Assembly (NCBI RefSeq): GCF_000717655.1
Contig: NZ_JNZY01000019.1
Span: forward strand, 62,001 to 126,000
Length of the DNA stretch: 64,000 nucleotides
Origin: Streptomyces katrae
GTDB lineage: Bacteria; Actinomycetota; Actinomycetes; Streptomycetales; Streptomycetaceae
Direction of reading: 5' to 3'
The first letter of the stretch is position 1; every line of letters starts with the position of its first letter. The notes under the pieces were generated by a model. That model searched no databases. It was not told the DNA's origin and saw only the letters and a list, made by a program, of their open reading frames with translations. The translations under genes were made by a program, and so were the position numbers. Below, in pieces: positions 41,102-50,524 of this stretch.

Positions 41102-42036
41102 CCGCGTCGTACGCCGCACTGCGCGCCCAGCTCGACACGCTGACCACCGAGGCCTTCCGCCCCGAACTGGCCGGGATCGACCGGCTGTCCACCCTCGAGA
41201 TCGCCCGCACCATGAACGCCGAGGACGCCGGCGTGCCGACCGCCGTCGCCGCGCAGCTGCCGCGGATCGCCGCCGCGATCGACGCGATCGCGCCGCGGAT
41301 GGCCCGGGGCGGGCGGCTCGTCTACGCGGGCGCCGGCACCGCCGGGCGGATGGGCGTCCTCGACGCCAGCGAGTGCCCGCCCACCTTCAACACCGACCCG
41401 GCCCAGGTCGTCGGCCTCATCGCGGGCGGGCCCGGTGCCATGGTCCGGTCCGTCGAAGGCGCCGAGGACTCCGCCGAGCTGGCCGCCTCGGACCTGGCGG
41501 CCCTGCAGCTGACCGCCGACGACACCGTCATCGGGATCTCCGCCTCCGGCCGCACCCCGTACGCGATCGGCGCCGTCGCGTACGCCCGTACGCGCGGCGC
41601 GCTCACCGTCGGCCTCTCCTGCAACGCCGGCTCGGCGCTCGCCGCGGCCGCCGAGCACGGCATCGAGGTCGTCGTGGGGCCCGAGCTGCTGACCGGATCC
41701 ACCCGCCTGAAGGCCGGTACCGCGCAGAAGCTCGTCCTGAACCTCGTCTCGACCATCACGATGATCCGGCTCGGGAAGACGTACGGGAACCTGATGGTCG
41801 ACCTGCGCGCCTCCAACGAAAAGCTGCGCGCCCGCTCCCGCCGGATCCTGGCGCTGGCCACCGGCGCGGGGGACGAGGAGATCGAGGCGGCGCTCGACGC
41901 CACCGGCGGCGAGGTCAAGCAGGCCGTGCTCGTGCTCCTCGCGGGCGTGGACGGCCCGGCCGCGGCCGGGCTGCTCACCGCCTCGCAGGGGCACCTGCGC
42001 GAGGCGCTCGCCCGTACGGCCGCCGCCCCCCAGTGA
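41098..42036 (+). CDS. murQ: N-acetylmuramic acid 6-phosphate etherase
   Basis: 312 residues, a SIS-fold lyase. The diagnostic block YAGAGTAGRMGVLDASECPPTF, including the catalytic Glu, is complete, as are GISASGRTPYAIGAV and TGSTRLKAGTAQKLVLNLVSTITMIRLGKTYGNLMVDL. MurQ cleaves the lactyl ether of MurNAc-6-P to give GlcNAc-6-P and D-lactate. The product can enter the NagA route encoded at 58382. ATG 41098 overlaps the murR stop by 4 nt. The C-terminal UBA-like helices end at TGA 42034-42036. Confidence 0.96.
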   Translation: MTASYAALRAQLDTLTTEAFRPELAGIDRLSTLEIARTMNAEDAGVPTAVAAQLPRIAAAIDAIAPRMARGGRLVYAGAGTAGRMGVLDASECPPTFNTDPAQVVGLIAGGPGAMVRSVEGAEDSAELAASDLAALQLTADDTVIGISASGRTPYAIGAVAYARTRGALTVGLSCNAGSALAAAAEHGIEVVVGPELLTGSTRLKAGTAQKLVLNLVSTITMIRLGKTYGNLMVDLRASNEKLRARSRRILALATGAGDEEIEAALDATGGEVKQAVLVLLAGVDGPAAAGLLTASQGHLREALARTAAAPQ

Positions 42037-42066
42037 CGCCACCGGCCCTCCGGCCCATCCGACCCC

Positions 42067-42089
42067 GCTGACCTGCTGACCTGCTGACT
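42067..42089. repeat. Three 8-nt direct repeats between murQ and murP
   Basis: GCTGACCT, GCTGACCT and GCTGACT run head to tail in the 86-nt murQ-murP spacer. They are short and of no known function. Confidence 0.6.
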
Positions 42090-42122
42090 GCCCCGTTTCC
42101 CCCGACGCAAGGCGATCACCAC

Positions 42123-43613
42123 ATGTCCACTGACAAGAACCGCGCCACAGCCGCCGCGATCCTCCCCCTGGTCGGCGGCCCGGACAACATCAGCTCGATC
42201 GCGCACTGCATGACCCGCCTGCGCATCGCGCTGCACGACCGCTCGCTGGTCGACGACGCGGCCCTCAGGGCGCTGCCCGCGGTGCTGGGCGTCGTCGAGG
42301 ACGCCGACACGTACCAGATCGTGCTGGGGCCGGGGACCGTCGCCCGGGTGACCCCGGAGTTCGAGTCGCTGGTCGAGCAGGGCCGCCCGGCCGGGAACCC
42401 GCCGCGTACGGCCGGTACGGCGGTCACGGCCGAGGAACTCGCCGCCCAGGGCGCGGCGTTGAAGCAGGCGCAGAAGACCCGCAACAGCACCCCGGTGAAG
42501 CTGTTCCTGCGCCGGATCGCGAACGTCTTCGTCCCGCTGATCCCGGCGCTCATCGGCTGCGGCATCATCGCCGGCCTGAACGGCGTGCTGCTGAACACCG
42601 GTTGGCTGCCGGCAGTCGTCCCGGCTCTCGCCGCGATCGCCTCGGGGTTCATGTCGCTGATCGCGGTGTTCGTCGGCTACAACACGGCCAAGGAGTTCGG
42701 CGGCACCCCGATCCTCGGCGGCGCCGTCGCCGCGATCATCGTCTTCCCGGGCGTCGCGAAGGTCGACGCGTTCGGCCAGCACCTGTCCCCCGGGCAGGGC
42801 GGCGTACTCGGCGCCCTGGCGGCCGCGTTCCTCGCCGTACGGGTGGAGAAGCTGTGTCGCAGGTGGGTCCCCGAGTCGGTGGACGCGCTGGTCACCCCCA
42901 CCGTCACCGTGCTGGCCTCCGGGCTGGTGACGATTTTCGGCCTTATGTTCCTCGCGGGCGAGGTCTCCACCGCCATCGGCTCCTTCGCGACCTGGCTGCT
43001 CGCCAGCGGCGGTGCCTTCGCCGGGCTGGTCCTGGGCGGCCTGTTCCTGCCGCTGGTGATGCTGGGCCTGCACCAGGCCCTGATCCCGATCCACACCACC
43101 CTCATCGAGCAGACCGGCCACACCGCCCTCCTGCCGGTCCTCGCCATGGCGGGCGCGGGCCAGGTCGGCGCGGCGCTCGCGGTCTACTGCCGGCTGCCGC
43201 GCAACCGGTCGCTGCGGACGACCATCAGGTCCGCGCTCCCGGCGGGCTTCCTGGGCGTCGGCGAACCGCTGATCTACGGGGTCTCGCTCCCGCTGGGCCG
43301 CCCCTTCGTCACCGCCTGCGTGGGCGGGGCGGCGGGCGGGGCGTTCGTCGGGCTCTGCAACCAGCTGGGGGTCGCGTTCGGCGCCACGGCCATCGGCCCG
43401 TCGGGGTGGGCGCTGTTCCCGCTGCTGGACGGCCCGTCGGGGATGGGCCTGAACCTCGCGATCTATGCGGGCGGCCTGCTCGTCGGCTACCTGGTGGGCT
43501 TCGCCGCGACGTACTTCTTCGGATTCACGCGGCGGATGCTGACCGAGCTCAACGCCGATCAGGAGCCAATTCCGGCCACCGCCCCACCGGCCACCGAGCC
43601 CGCTATGGCGTAA
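42123..43613 (+). CDS. murP: PTS EIIBC component, probably MurNAc-specific
   Basis: 496 residues. The IIB domain (about 1-90) has phosphorylated Cys29 in the motif SIAHCMTRLRIAL. A linker of about 35 residues then leads into the IIC domain (about 120-485), with VFVPLIPALIGCGIIAGLNGV and GVGEPLIYGVSLPLGRPF, the GxxEP substrate motif. This is the glucose/sucrose/MurNAc PTS family. Uptake and phosphorylation of MurNAc to MurNAc-6-P would supply MurQ. No EIIA domain is fused or adjacent, so it must use a general EIIA (Crr-type) encoded elsewhere. Confidence 0.88.
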   Translation: MSTDKNRATAAAILPLVGGPDNISSIAHCMTRLRIALHDRSLVDDAALRALPAVLGVVEDADTYQIVLGPGTVARVTPEFESLVEQGRPAGNPPRTAGTAVTAEELAAQGAALKQAQKTRNSTPVKLFLRRIANVFVPLIPALIGCGIIAGLNGVLLNTGWLPAVVPALAAIASGFMSLIAVFVGYNTAKEFGGTPILGGAVAAIIVFPGVAKVDAFGQHLSPGQGGVLGALAAAFLAVRVEKLCRRWVPESVDALVTPTVTVLASGLVTIFGLMFLAGEVSTAIGSFATWLLASGGAFAGLVLGGLFLPLVMLGLHQALIPIHTTLIEQTGHTALLPVLAMAGAGQVGAALAVYCRLPRNRSLRTTIRSALPAGFLGVGEPLIYGVSLPLGRPFVTACVGGAAGGAFVGLCNQLGVAFGATAIGPSGWALFPLLDGPSGMGLNLAIYAGGLLVGYLVGFAATYFFGFTRRMLTELNADQEPIPATAPPATEPAMA

Positions 43614-43641
43614 ATAGAGGTCGGCCGGGGAGACTGCGCCA

Positions 43642-44016
43642 ATGCAGCTCCCCGCCGAAGCCGTTGCCGCCACCGCTGTCGTCGAGGTCGTACGCCTCTC
43701 CGCGCGCCCCGAGCGCTACGGCGACCCCATGACCGGCCCGGTCGTCTCCCGCTGGACGGGCAGAGAGGCCGCCGACTCGCTCGCGCTGATCTCGTCGATG
43801 GCGCCGGGTGAGCCGCGCATCTGCTTCGCGCCGGGCTGGGGCCTGCGGGCGTACGACGCCCGGGACGAGCCCCTGTTCGAGCTGATCTTCTGCTTCAGCT
43901 GTCACCACAGCTGGCTGTGGGGGCAAGCCGTCCCGCCCGGCATGGGCTTCGACACCATCTCGGGCAGCACCGCCGACGCCGAGGCCCTGCTGGCCCACTT
44001 CCGGGACGCGGCATGA
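43642..44016 (+). CDS. Hypothetical protein, unknown family
   Basis: 124 residues. Compact alpha/beta composition: a strand-rich start VVEVVRLSARPERY, then WTGREAADSLALISSM, then ICFAPGWGLRAYDARDEPLFELIFCFSCHHSWLWG. The FCFSCHHSW segment with two Cys and two His could bind a metal. No signal peptide or membrane helix. Its stop overlaps the ATG of the GNAT gene (ATGA), so the two are translationally coupled. Confidence 0.65.
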   Translation: MQLPAEAVAATAVVEVVRLSARPERYGDPMTGPVVSRWTGREAADSLALISSMAPGEPRICFAPGWGLRAYDARDEPLFELIFCFSCHHSWLWGQAVPPGMGFDTISGSTADAEALLAHFRDAA

Positions 44017-44588
44017 CCCTTGCCCCCGCGGTCCCGCCGGGACGGATGGCAGCCCTCCCCCAGCCGGTCCTCGACCTCCCGGGCGCGCTCCACCTGCGCC
44101 CGTGGACCCCGGACGACGCCCCCGCGCTGGTCGAGTCCTGCCACGATGCGGAGATCCGCCACTGGAACCGCCCCGCCCTGCTGTCACCGGCGCAGGCCGT
44201 GGCCCGGATCGAGCGCTGGCAGGAGCGCTGGCACGCCGAGAAGGCCGCGATCTGGGCGGTGGCCCCCGCCTCCGGCGGCCTGCCCGTGGGCCTGATCGGC
44301 CTGGGCGACCTCGATCTCCCGGGCGGGAGCGGCGAGTTCCTGTACTGGCTCCTGCCCGCGGGCCGCGGTGGCGGTGTCATGGTGAAGGCCACGGCCCGGG
44401 TCACCCGCTGGGCCTTCGAGGAGCTGGGCCTGCACCGACTGCGCATCACCCACTCCGTGGCCAACCCGGCCTCCTGCCGCATCGCGACGAAGGCCGGCTT
44501 CCCCCTGGAGGGCACCATGCGCGGCGCCCTCCTCCACGCGGACGGCTGGCACGACGAACACCTCCACGCCCGCCTCCGCACGGACTGA
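44013..44588 (+). CDS. GNAT N-acetyltransferase, RimJ/RimL type
   Basis: 191 residues from ATG 44013. RimJ/RimL features are LHLRPWTPDDAPALVESCHDAEIRHW near the N-terminus, then EFLYWLLPAGRGGGVMVKATARVTRWAFEELGLHRL containing the acetyl-CoA pyrophosphate loop (R-G-x-G-V-like), and ANPASCRIATKAGFPLEGTMR. This group acetylates N-terminal amino groups of proteins or small amines; the substrate is unknown. Cotranscribed with the preceding unknown gene. Confidence 0.88.
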   Translation: MTLAPAVPPGRMAALPQPVLDLPGALHLRPWTPDDAPALVESCHDAEIRHWNRPALLSPAQAVARIERWQERWHAEKAAIWAVAPASGGLPVGLIGLGDLDLPGGSGEFLYWLLPAGRGGGVMVKATARVTRWAFEELGLHRLRITHSVANPASCRIATKAGFPLEGTMRGALLHADGWHDEHLHARLRTD

Positions 44589-44659
44589 CGTGAGCGCCGC
44601 CCGAGGCTTCTCACCCCTTTGGGCTGACCCGTCGGCTACGGCGAGAGGGTCGAGATCCC

Positions 44660-44692
44660 GGCCCCGGTCGGCATCCCCCCGGCACCGGGGCC
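44660..44692. terminator. Candidate terminator between converging GNAT and propeller genes
   Basis: A 9-bp stem, GGCCCCGGT (44660-44668) / ACCGGGGCC (44684-44692), with a 15-nt loop. Confidence 0.5.
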
Positions 44693-44714
44693 CTGAAGGA
44701 GTTCGCGACGTGAC

Positions 44715-46112
44715 TCACCAGCCGATCGCCGGGGCCACGTCGAAGATCGGCGGGAGCCGGCCGTCGTCGTCGAGATTGACGAACGTCCTGCCGTAGAGGG
44801 CGAACGACTCGCCCAGCCGGAGGCCTCGCAGGACCGTCGACTCGCCACCCGGCTTCCCGGTGGCCGGGGCAAGGTGCCAGAGGTGGGTGTACGCGCCGTC
44901 CGTGACCACGGCGATCCGGCCGGCCCGGTCCGCGGCCAAGGCGCGGATCCGCCAGTCGTGGTCGAAGGCGCGGGTCCACAGGTGCCGGCCGTCCTTCAGG
45001 GAGAACGCCGCCAGGACCTCCCGCTTCTCCCGTTCCGGGACCGCCGCGTAGAACACGTCGCCTGCCACCAGCCACTCCGCCTCGCCCGAGGTCGGGACGT
45101 ACGGAGCCTGCGACTCGGCGGGCGGGCGGCCCGCGTCGTCGAACACCAGCAGGCGCCCGTCCCCGACGGCGGCGGCCGGGGAGGCGGACACGATGCGGGG
45201 GGGCTCGTACCCGACCGGCATCGGGAACTGCCAGGCGACGGCACCGGTGCGGGCGTCGAGCGCGAACAGCTCGACGCCCCGGCCCGTGCGGGCCAGGAGC
45301 AGGACCCGGCCGGGTCCGGCGGCGACCTCGGTGGCGACGGCGCCCGCGGGCAGCGCAGAGCGCCACCGCTCGGCACCGGTGACCAGGTCGTGGGCGAGCA
45401 CGGCGTCCGCGGTCGCGGTCACGGCAAGGGAGCCTCCCGCGGACGGCTTGCCCACGAGCCCGGGGATGTCCTTGCTCCAGCGCTGGTCGCCGGACGTGAC
45501 GTCCACCGCCGTCAGGCGGTTGCCACACGTGCTCTCCGCGGTGGACACGGTGAGCAGGCCGGTGCCGGAGGGGGTGTCGCCGCTCATCGCGCACACCGCG
45601 CCGCCGGGCGGGGCGGGGATGCTCCAGCCGCGGCGGCCCTCCCCGTCGTAGCCGATCACGCGGTCCGCGCGGCCCCGGACCACGAACCCCGTGGCCGGGT
45701 CCCCCGCCCAGGAGCCGAGCGGCTTGTCCGCGCCGGGGCCGTCCGGGACCTGGTACGAGAAGAGGTCCATGTGCGGGCCGCGCAGCCACGAGAAGCCGAG
45801 CCAGCCCGGCCACAGCGCGACGAGCGCAACGGCGACGGCCACCGTCCAGCCGACGGCGGAGCGGTACCCGCGGCCCTTCAGGGCCCACCACCACAGGCCA
45901 CCCGCGGCGAGCCCGGCGACCAGCGTCCAGAGCACCAGCGGGCCCAGCCCGCGCGGGCAGCCGCCGGAACTGCACACGACCTCGGACATGTCCTCGGCGG
46001 TCAACTTCAGGCACAGGACGGCGTACAGCAGCGTGACGGCGCTGAACGCGCAGGCCGCGGCCACGACGGTGCCCTGCCCGAGCCGCTCCACGAGCGACGG
46101 TCCCTCGTTCAT
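44715..46112 (-). CDS. PQQ-like beta-propeller membrane protein
   Basis: 465 residues. The first ~125 residues hold three hydrophobic helices (about 13-35, 55-78 and 85-108). The rest is a repeat-rich propeller with LTAVDVTSGDQRWSKDI, LAHDLVTGAERWRSAL, FALDARTGAVAWQFP and FSLKDGRHLWTRAF blocks, the tryptophan-docking W motifs of PQQ-like propellers. Cysteines in VCSSGGCPRG and in STCGN suggest extracytoplasmic disulfides. It is probably a membrane-anchored scaffold or sensor, with no PQQ-dependent catalytic residues recognised. It is followed on the same strand, 39 nt upstream, by trpF. Confidence 0.78.
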   Translation of the reverse strand: MNEGPSLVERLGQGTVVAAACAFSAVTLLYAVLCLKLTAEDMSEVVCSSGGCPRGLGPLVLWTLVAGLAAGGLWWWALKGRGYRSAVGWTVAVAVALVALWPGWLGFSWLRGPHMDLFSYQVPDGPGADKPLGSWAGDPATGFVVRGRADRVIGYDGEGRRGWSIPAPPGGAVCAMSGDTPSGTGLLTVSTAESTCGNRLTAVDVTSGDQRWSKDIPGLVGKPSAGGSLAVTATADAVLAHDLVTGAERWRSALPAGAVATEVAAGPGRVLLLARTGRGVELFALDARTGAVAWQFPMPVGYEPPRIVSASPAAAVGDGRLLVFDDAGRPPAESQAPYVPTSGEAEWLVAGDVFYAAVPEREKREVLAAFSLKDGRHLWTRAFDHDWRIRALAADRAGRIAVVTDGAYTHLWHLAPATGKPGGESTVLRGLRLGESFALYGRTFVNLDDDGRLPPIFDVAPAIGW

Positions 46113-46151
46113 GATCCCCCCTGGCCGCAGCGTAGCCGCGGTCGGGGCGAA

Positions 46152-46751
46152 CTAGCGCCGGGCGGCCTCGATGAAGGCGCGGATCAGGTCGGGGGACTTC
46201 ACCCCGCGCTCCCGCTCCACCCCGCTCGACACGTCCACGCCCCAGGCGCCCGTGGTCTCCACGGCCTCCCGTACGTTCCCCGGGTTCAGCCCGCCGGCCA
46301 GCAGCCAGCGCCCCTCGGGCGCGGTGAACTCCTGCGACGCCCAGTTCCACGGCTTGCCGGAGCCGGGGTCGGGCGCGTCGATCAGCAGCAGGTCCTCTCC
46401 GTACTCCCCGCAGCGCCCGACGTGCAGGGCGGTGGCCCGCAGCAGGGTCCGGCCGGGGGCTCGCAGCGCCTCGTAGTACTCCGGACCCTCGTCCCCGTGC
46501 AGCTGCACGCCGCGTACGCCGCTCTCCTCGGCGAGCCGCCGGACCTCCTCGGCCGGCTGCCCCCGGAACACCCCGACGGTCAGCACCGAGTCCGGCACTT
46601 CGGCGGCCAGCGCCCGCGCGGTGGCGGCGTCGATCGTACGCGGGCTGCCCGGCGCGAAGACGAACCCGACGGCATCGGCCCCAGCGGCCACGGCCACGCC
46701 GACGTCCGGCCCGGTCTTCAGCCCACAGATCTTGACGAAGAGCTCGCTCAT
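46152..46751 (-). CDS. trpF: Phosphoribosylanthranilate isomerase
   Basis: 199 residues from ATG 46751. TrpF landmarks are FVKICGLKT with the catalytic Cys (residue 9), GADAVGFVFAPGSPRTI, GVQLHGDEGPEYYEAL, WLLAGGLNPGNVREAV, and GVDVSSGVE with the catalytic Asp. It converts phosphoribosyl anthranilate to CdRP in tryptophan synthesis. No other trp gene is nearby, so trpF is separated from the main trp genes here. Length is normal for the family. Confidence 0.94.
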   Translation of the reverse strand: MSELFVKICGLKTGPDVGVAVAAGADAVGFVFAPGSPRTIDAATARALAAEVPDSVLTVGVFRGQPAEEVRRLAEESGVRGVQLHGDEGPEYYEALRAPGRTLLRATALHVGRCGEYGEDLLLIDAPDPGSGKPWNWASQEFTAPEGRWLLAGGLNPGNVREAVETTGAWGVDVSSGVERERGVKSPDLIRAFIEAARR

Positions 46752-46880
46752 ACCCCCAGTCAACCAAAAGCCACCCGATGCACGGTGATCCGTCCCGACA
46801 GCCGGGCATGTGCTCCGCCCCGCCACTAGCCTGGAGGCAAGGCTTACACCCACGACGCAGCACGCAGGCGGAGGACTACG

Positions 46881-47462
46881 GTGACGATCATGATCGAGCG
46901 GGCCACACCCATAGAAACGCAGGCGTCACCAGCGTTCGAGAGCCTCCTGCGCACCGTCGCGGAGATGGACACGCCACACGGCTTCAAGGCCGAGCTCATC
47001 CGGGGGAAGATCATCGTGTCGCCGTTTTCGAAGCTGCGCTACTCCAGGCGCATGCGCCTACTGCGCGAGCAGCTCCAGGCACACGTCCCCGAGGGGCAGT
47101 TCGCTGACACCTCACCGTTCCTGTTCCGGTTCCCGGCAGCGGAGCGCGGCTACGGGCCGGACCTGTACGTCGCAGACGAAGCGGCCTTCGAGGAAGACGG
47201 GCTGCACGCGGACGCAGCGGCGCTGTCGCTGGTCGGAGAGTTCACGTCCACCTCCACCAGGGACGCCGACTGGAACGAGAAGCTGGACGTGTACGGCTCG
47301 CTCGTTCCCGTCTATTTGGTCATCGACATGCAGGACTCGGAGATCACCTGCTTCTGGGACCCCTCGCCGCACGGATACCGCTCCCGTACGACGGTGTCCT
47401 TCGGCAAGCCCCTGCAGATCCCTGAGCCCTTCGACTTCTCCCTCGACACCACCGGCTTCTAG
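46881..47462 (+). CDS. Uma2 family (DUF820) predicted endonuclease
   Basis: 193 residues from GTG 46881, or 190 from ATG 46890. The restriction-endonuclease-like core is GFKAELIRGKIIVSPF, then YGPDLYVAD (the PD part), LVGEFTSTSTRDADWNEKLDVYGSLVPVYLVID (E-x-K-like region), and a C-terminal strand region. DUF820/Uma2 proteins are abundant in Streptomyces and cyanobacteria and lack a proven role. The gene stands alone between trpF (divergent) and groEL (convergent). Confidence 0.88.
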   Translation: MTIMIERATPIETQASPAFESLLRTVAEMDTPHGFKAELIRGKIIVSPFSKLRYSRRMRLLREQLQAHVPEGQFADTSPFLFRFPAAERGYGPDLYVADEAAFEEDGLHADAAALSLVGEFTSTSTRDADWNEKLDVYGSLVPVYLVIDMQDSEITCFWDPSPHGYRSRTTVSFGKPLQIPEPFDFSLDTTGF

Positions 47463-47475
47463 GGGCTGTCGTCAA

Positions 47476-47612
47476 AGTCCCTCCCCCAGCTACCGCTGGG
47501 AGGTGCCCCCAGGCCGGCGGGGTCCGGCACGCGCGCTCGCCGCGTTGTCGTCGGTCGACGACGCGAGCGTCGCCTCCTCCCCCTGCCTTCGGCGGGGGGA
47601 CCCCCACCTCCG
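47476..47612. repeat. Intergenic hairpin elements downstream of groEL
   Basis: Several short inverted repeats fill the 174 nt between the Uma2 and groEL genes: CCCAGC/GCTGGG around TACC near 47490, GTCGTC/GACGAC around GGTC near 47550, and a CTGCCTTCGGCGGGG hairpin near 47585. They resemble C-rich repeat units seen in many Streptomyces spacers (from memory) and may act as terminators for both converging genes. Confidence 0.45.
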
Positions 47613-47636
47613 CCTTGCGATCACGCCAGGGGCCGA

Positions 47637-49397
<1,761 letters not shown>

Positions 49398-49418
49398 TCA
49401 CCGACCCGGTCCTGTGTA

Positions 49419-49445
49419 GTAGCACTCTCGACAGGAGAGTGCTAA
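49419..49445 (-). promoter_or_regulatory. CIRCE element 1 of groEL
   Basis: GTAGCACTC (49419-49427), 9-nt spacer, GAGTGCTAA (49437-49445): 17 of 18 arm positions fit the consensus TTAGCACTC-N9-GAGTGCTAA. It lies at or just after the predicted transcription start. Confidence 0.9.
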
Positions 49446-49451
49446 CGCCAA

Positions 49452-49481
49452 TGATTAGCACTCGACCCCCTCGAGTGCAAG
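49452..49481 (-). promoter_or_regulatory. groEL promoter with CIRCE element 2
   Basis: CIRCE 2 is TTAGCACTC (49455-49463), 9-nt spacer, GAGTGCAAG (49473-49481). On the minus strand the same DNA reads TTGCAC (49480-49475), 17-nt spacer, TAATCA (49457-49452), a good -35/-10 pair. The HrcA operator therefore coincides with the promoter. Confidence 0.8.
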
Positions 49482-49550
49482 CGGCTTGGGGAACGCCGGG
49501 CCGATGTACGGGCCCGGCAGGCAGGCGGCACGGGGGCAGCACGCGGGCGG

Positions 49551-49594
49551 CACGAAGGGCCCGCATCCCTCCTCAAGGATGCGGGCCCTTCGTG
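49551..49594 (-). terminator. Terminator of the cold-shock gene at 49625
   Basis: A perfect 18-bp stem, CACGAAGGGCCCGCATCC (49551-49568) / GGATGCGGGCCCTTCGTG (49577-49594), with an 8-nt loop, 30 nt after the stop codon. It separates this gene from groEL. Confidence 0.9.
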
Positions 49595-49624
49595 TGTATG
49601 CGTCGGTGGTCGATCGCGCCGGGG

Positions 49625-49828
49625 CTAGACGGCGAGCTTGACCATGTCCGCCTGCGGACCCTTCTGGCCCTGCGAGATCTCGAACTCGACCCGCTGACCC
49701 TCTTCAAGGGTGCGGTACCCGTCCATCTGGATGGCGCTGTAGTGGACGAACACATCCGCACCACCGTCGACCGCGATGAAGCCGTAGCCCTTCTCCGCGT
49801 TGAACCACTTGACGGTGCCCTGAGCCAT
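49625..49828 (-). CDS. Cold-shock protein (CspA/ScoF type)
   Basis: 67 residues, the standard size. RNP1 KGYGFI and RNP2 VFVHYSAI are present in [32 protein letters not shown]; the C-terminus is [12 protein letters not shown]. It binds single-stranded RNA and DNA as an RNA chaperone. ATG 49828 has GGGGAG upstream. The gene sits between an 18-bp terminator and a long AT-rich leader, an arrangement typical of cold-shock genes with regulated 5' UTRs. It is one of two cold-shock genes in the window; the other at 21998 carries an extra tail. Confidence 0.95.
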   Translation of the reverse strand: MAQGTVKWFNAEKGYGFIAVDGGADVFVHYSAIQMDGYRTLEEGQRVEFEISQGQKGPQADMVKLAV

Positions 49829-50160
49829 GCCTAACTCCCCTATTACTGGCCCTTGCGCAGGACCGCACTTCGCGGTCCCGGGTCAGAACTTGCGCCGGAA
49901 CGCCTCGACCGGGGCTGAATGTATCTGCACCGCTGCTGTCTGCAACAGGTCAATCCGACGAGAAATCTGGACACGGGGATACATTGAAATAGAGTGAAAA
50001 TTTGGCATATTGCCGGGCAACTCGGACCCGGCATATCTCGCCAAAGCCCCATACCGCACTTGCATATTGACTCAATGTCAACCCTCACTCGGCCCGCTCA
50101 TATGCGGGTGGCAAGAACAGCGGAGGGGACTTCCCCAACTCTACCGCGCCCAACCAAGCA
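49829..50160 (-). promoter_or_regulatory. AT-rich leader/promoter region of cold-shock gene
   Basis: 332 nt that are markedly richer in A and T than the rest of the window. On the minus strand TTGACA (50081-50076) overlaps the palindrome ATTGAGTCAAT, a possible -35 and operator. A stem-loop (ATATTGCCGGG 50009-50019 / CCCGGCATAT 50029-50038, one bulge) follows. No clear -10 was found. A 60-codon frame at 49883-50065 has poor codon usage and no ribosome site and is not called. Confidence 0.45.
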
Positions 50161-50197
50161 GAATTGCCCCCTCCGCTTTTAGCGGAAGGAGCAATTC
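50161..50197 (-). terminator. Terminator of thrC-moaD-like operon
   Basis: A 17-nt arm 50161-50177 pairs with 50181-50197 (15 of 17 pairs, triloop TTT), starting 14 nt after the stop of the MoaD-like gene on the minus strand. Confidence 0.75.
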
Positions 50198-50211
50198 TGG
50201 GCTTTCCCGTG

Positions 50212-50490
50212 TCAGCAGCCGCCGGCGACGGCGGGGATGATCGAGACGCCCGCGCCATCCGGCGTCACCGCGTCCAGGCCGCCCTCGAAGCGCACGTCGT
50301 CGTCGTTGACGTAGACGTTCACGAAGCGGCGCAGCTTGCCCTGGTCGTCCAGGACGCGCGCGGCGATGCCCGGGTGGTTCGCCTCCAGGGACGCGATGAC
50401 CTCGGAGAGGGTCGCGCCCTCGGCGGCGACCTCGGCCTGGCCGCCGGTGTAGGTGCGCAGGATGGTGGGGATGCGGACGTTGACGCTCAT
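50212..50490 (-). CDS. MoaD/ThiS-like sulfur-carrier protein ending in Gly-Gly-Cys
   Basis: 92 residues of ubiquitin-like fold: VNVRIPTILRTYTGGQAEVAAEGATLSEVIASLEANHPGI, then GKLRRFVNVYVNDDDVRFEGGLD, ending VSIIPAVAGGC. Sulfur carriers normally end in Gly-Gly, which is adenylated and thiocarboxylated. Here one extra Cys follows, so activation would need removal of that residue, as described for QbsE and CysO-related systems with Mec+-type peptidases. It lies 34 nt downstream of thrC on the same strand, and a hairpin terminator follows. A role in sulfur delivery to an amino-acid pathway is inferred. Confidence 0.88.
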   Translation of the reverse strand: MSVNVRIPTILRTYTGGQAEVAAEGATLSEVIASLEANHPGIAARVLDDQGKLRRFVNVYVNDDDVRFEGGLDAVTPDGAGVSIIPAVAGGC

Positions 50491-50524
50491 GGCGCTACTG
50501 CCTTCCGGGAGCAGGGGGTGGGGG

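Noticed and set aside
49883..50065. 60-codon frame in the cold-shock leader
   Set aside because: Low third-position GC, no ribosome site and no recognisable product; better explained as leader or promoter DNA.
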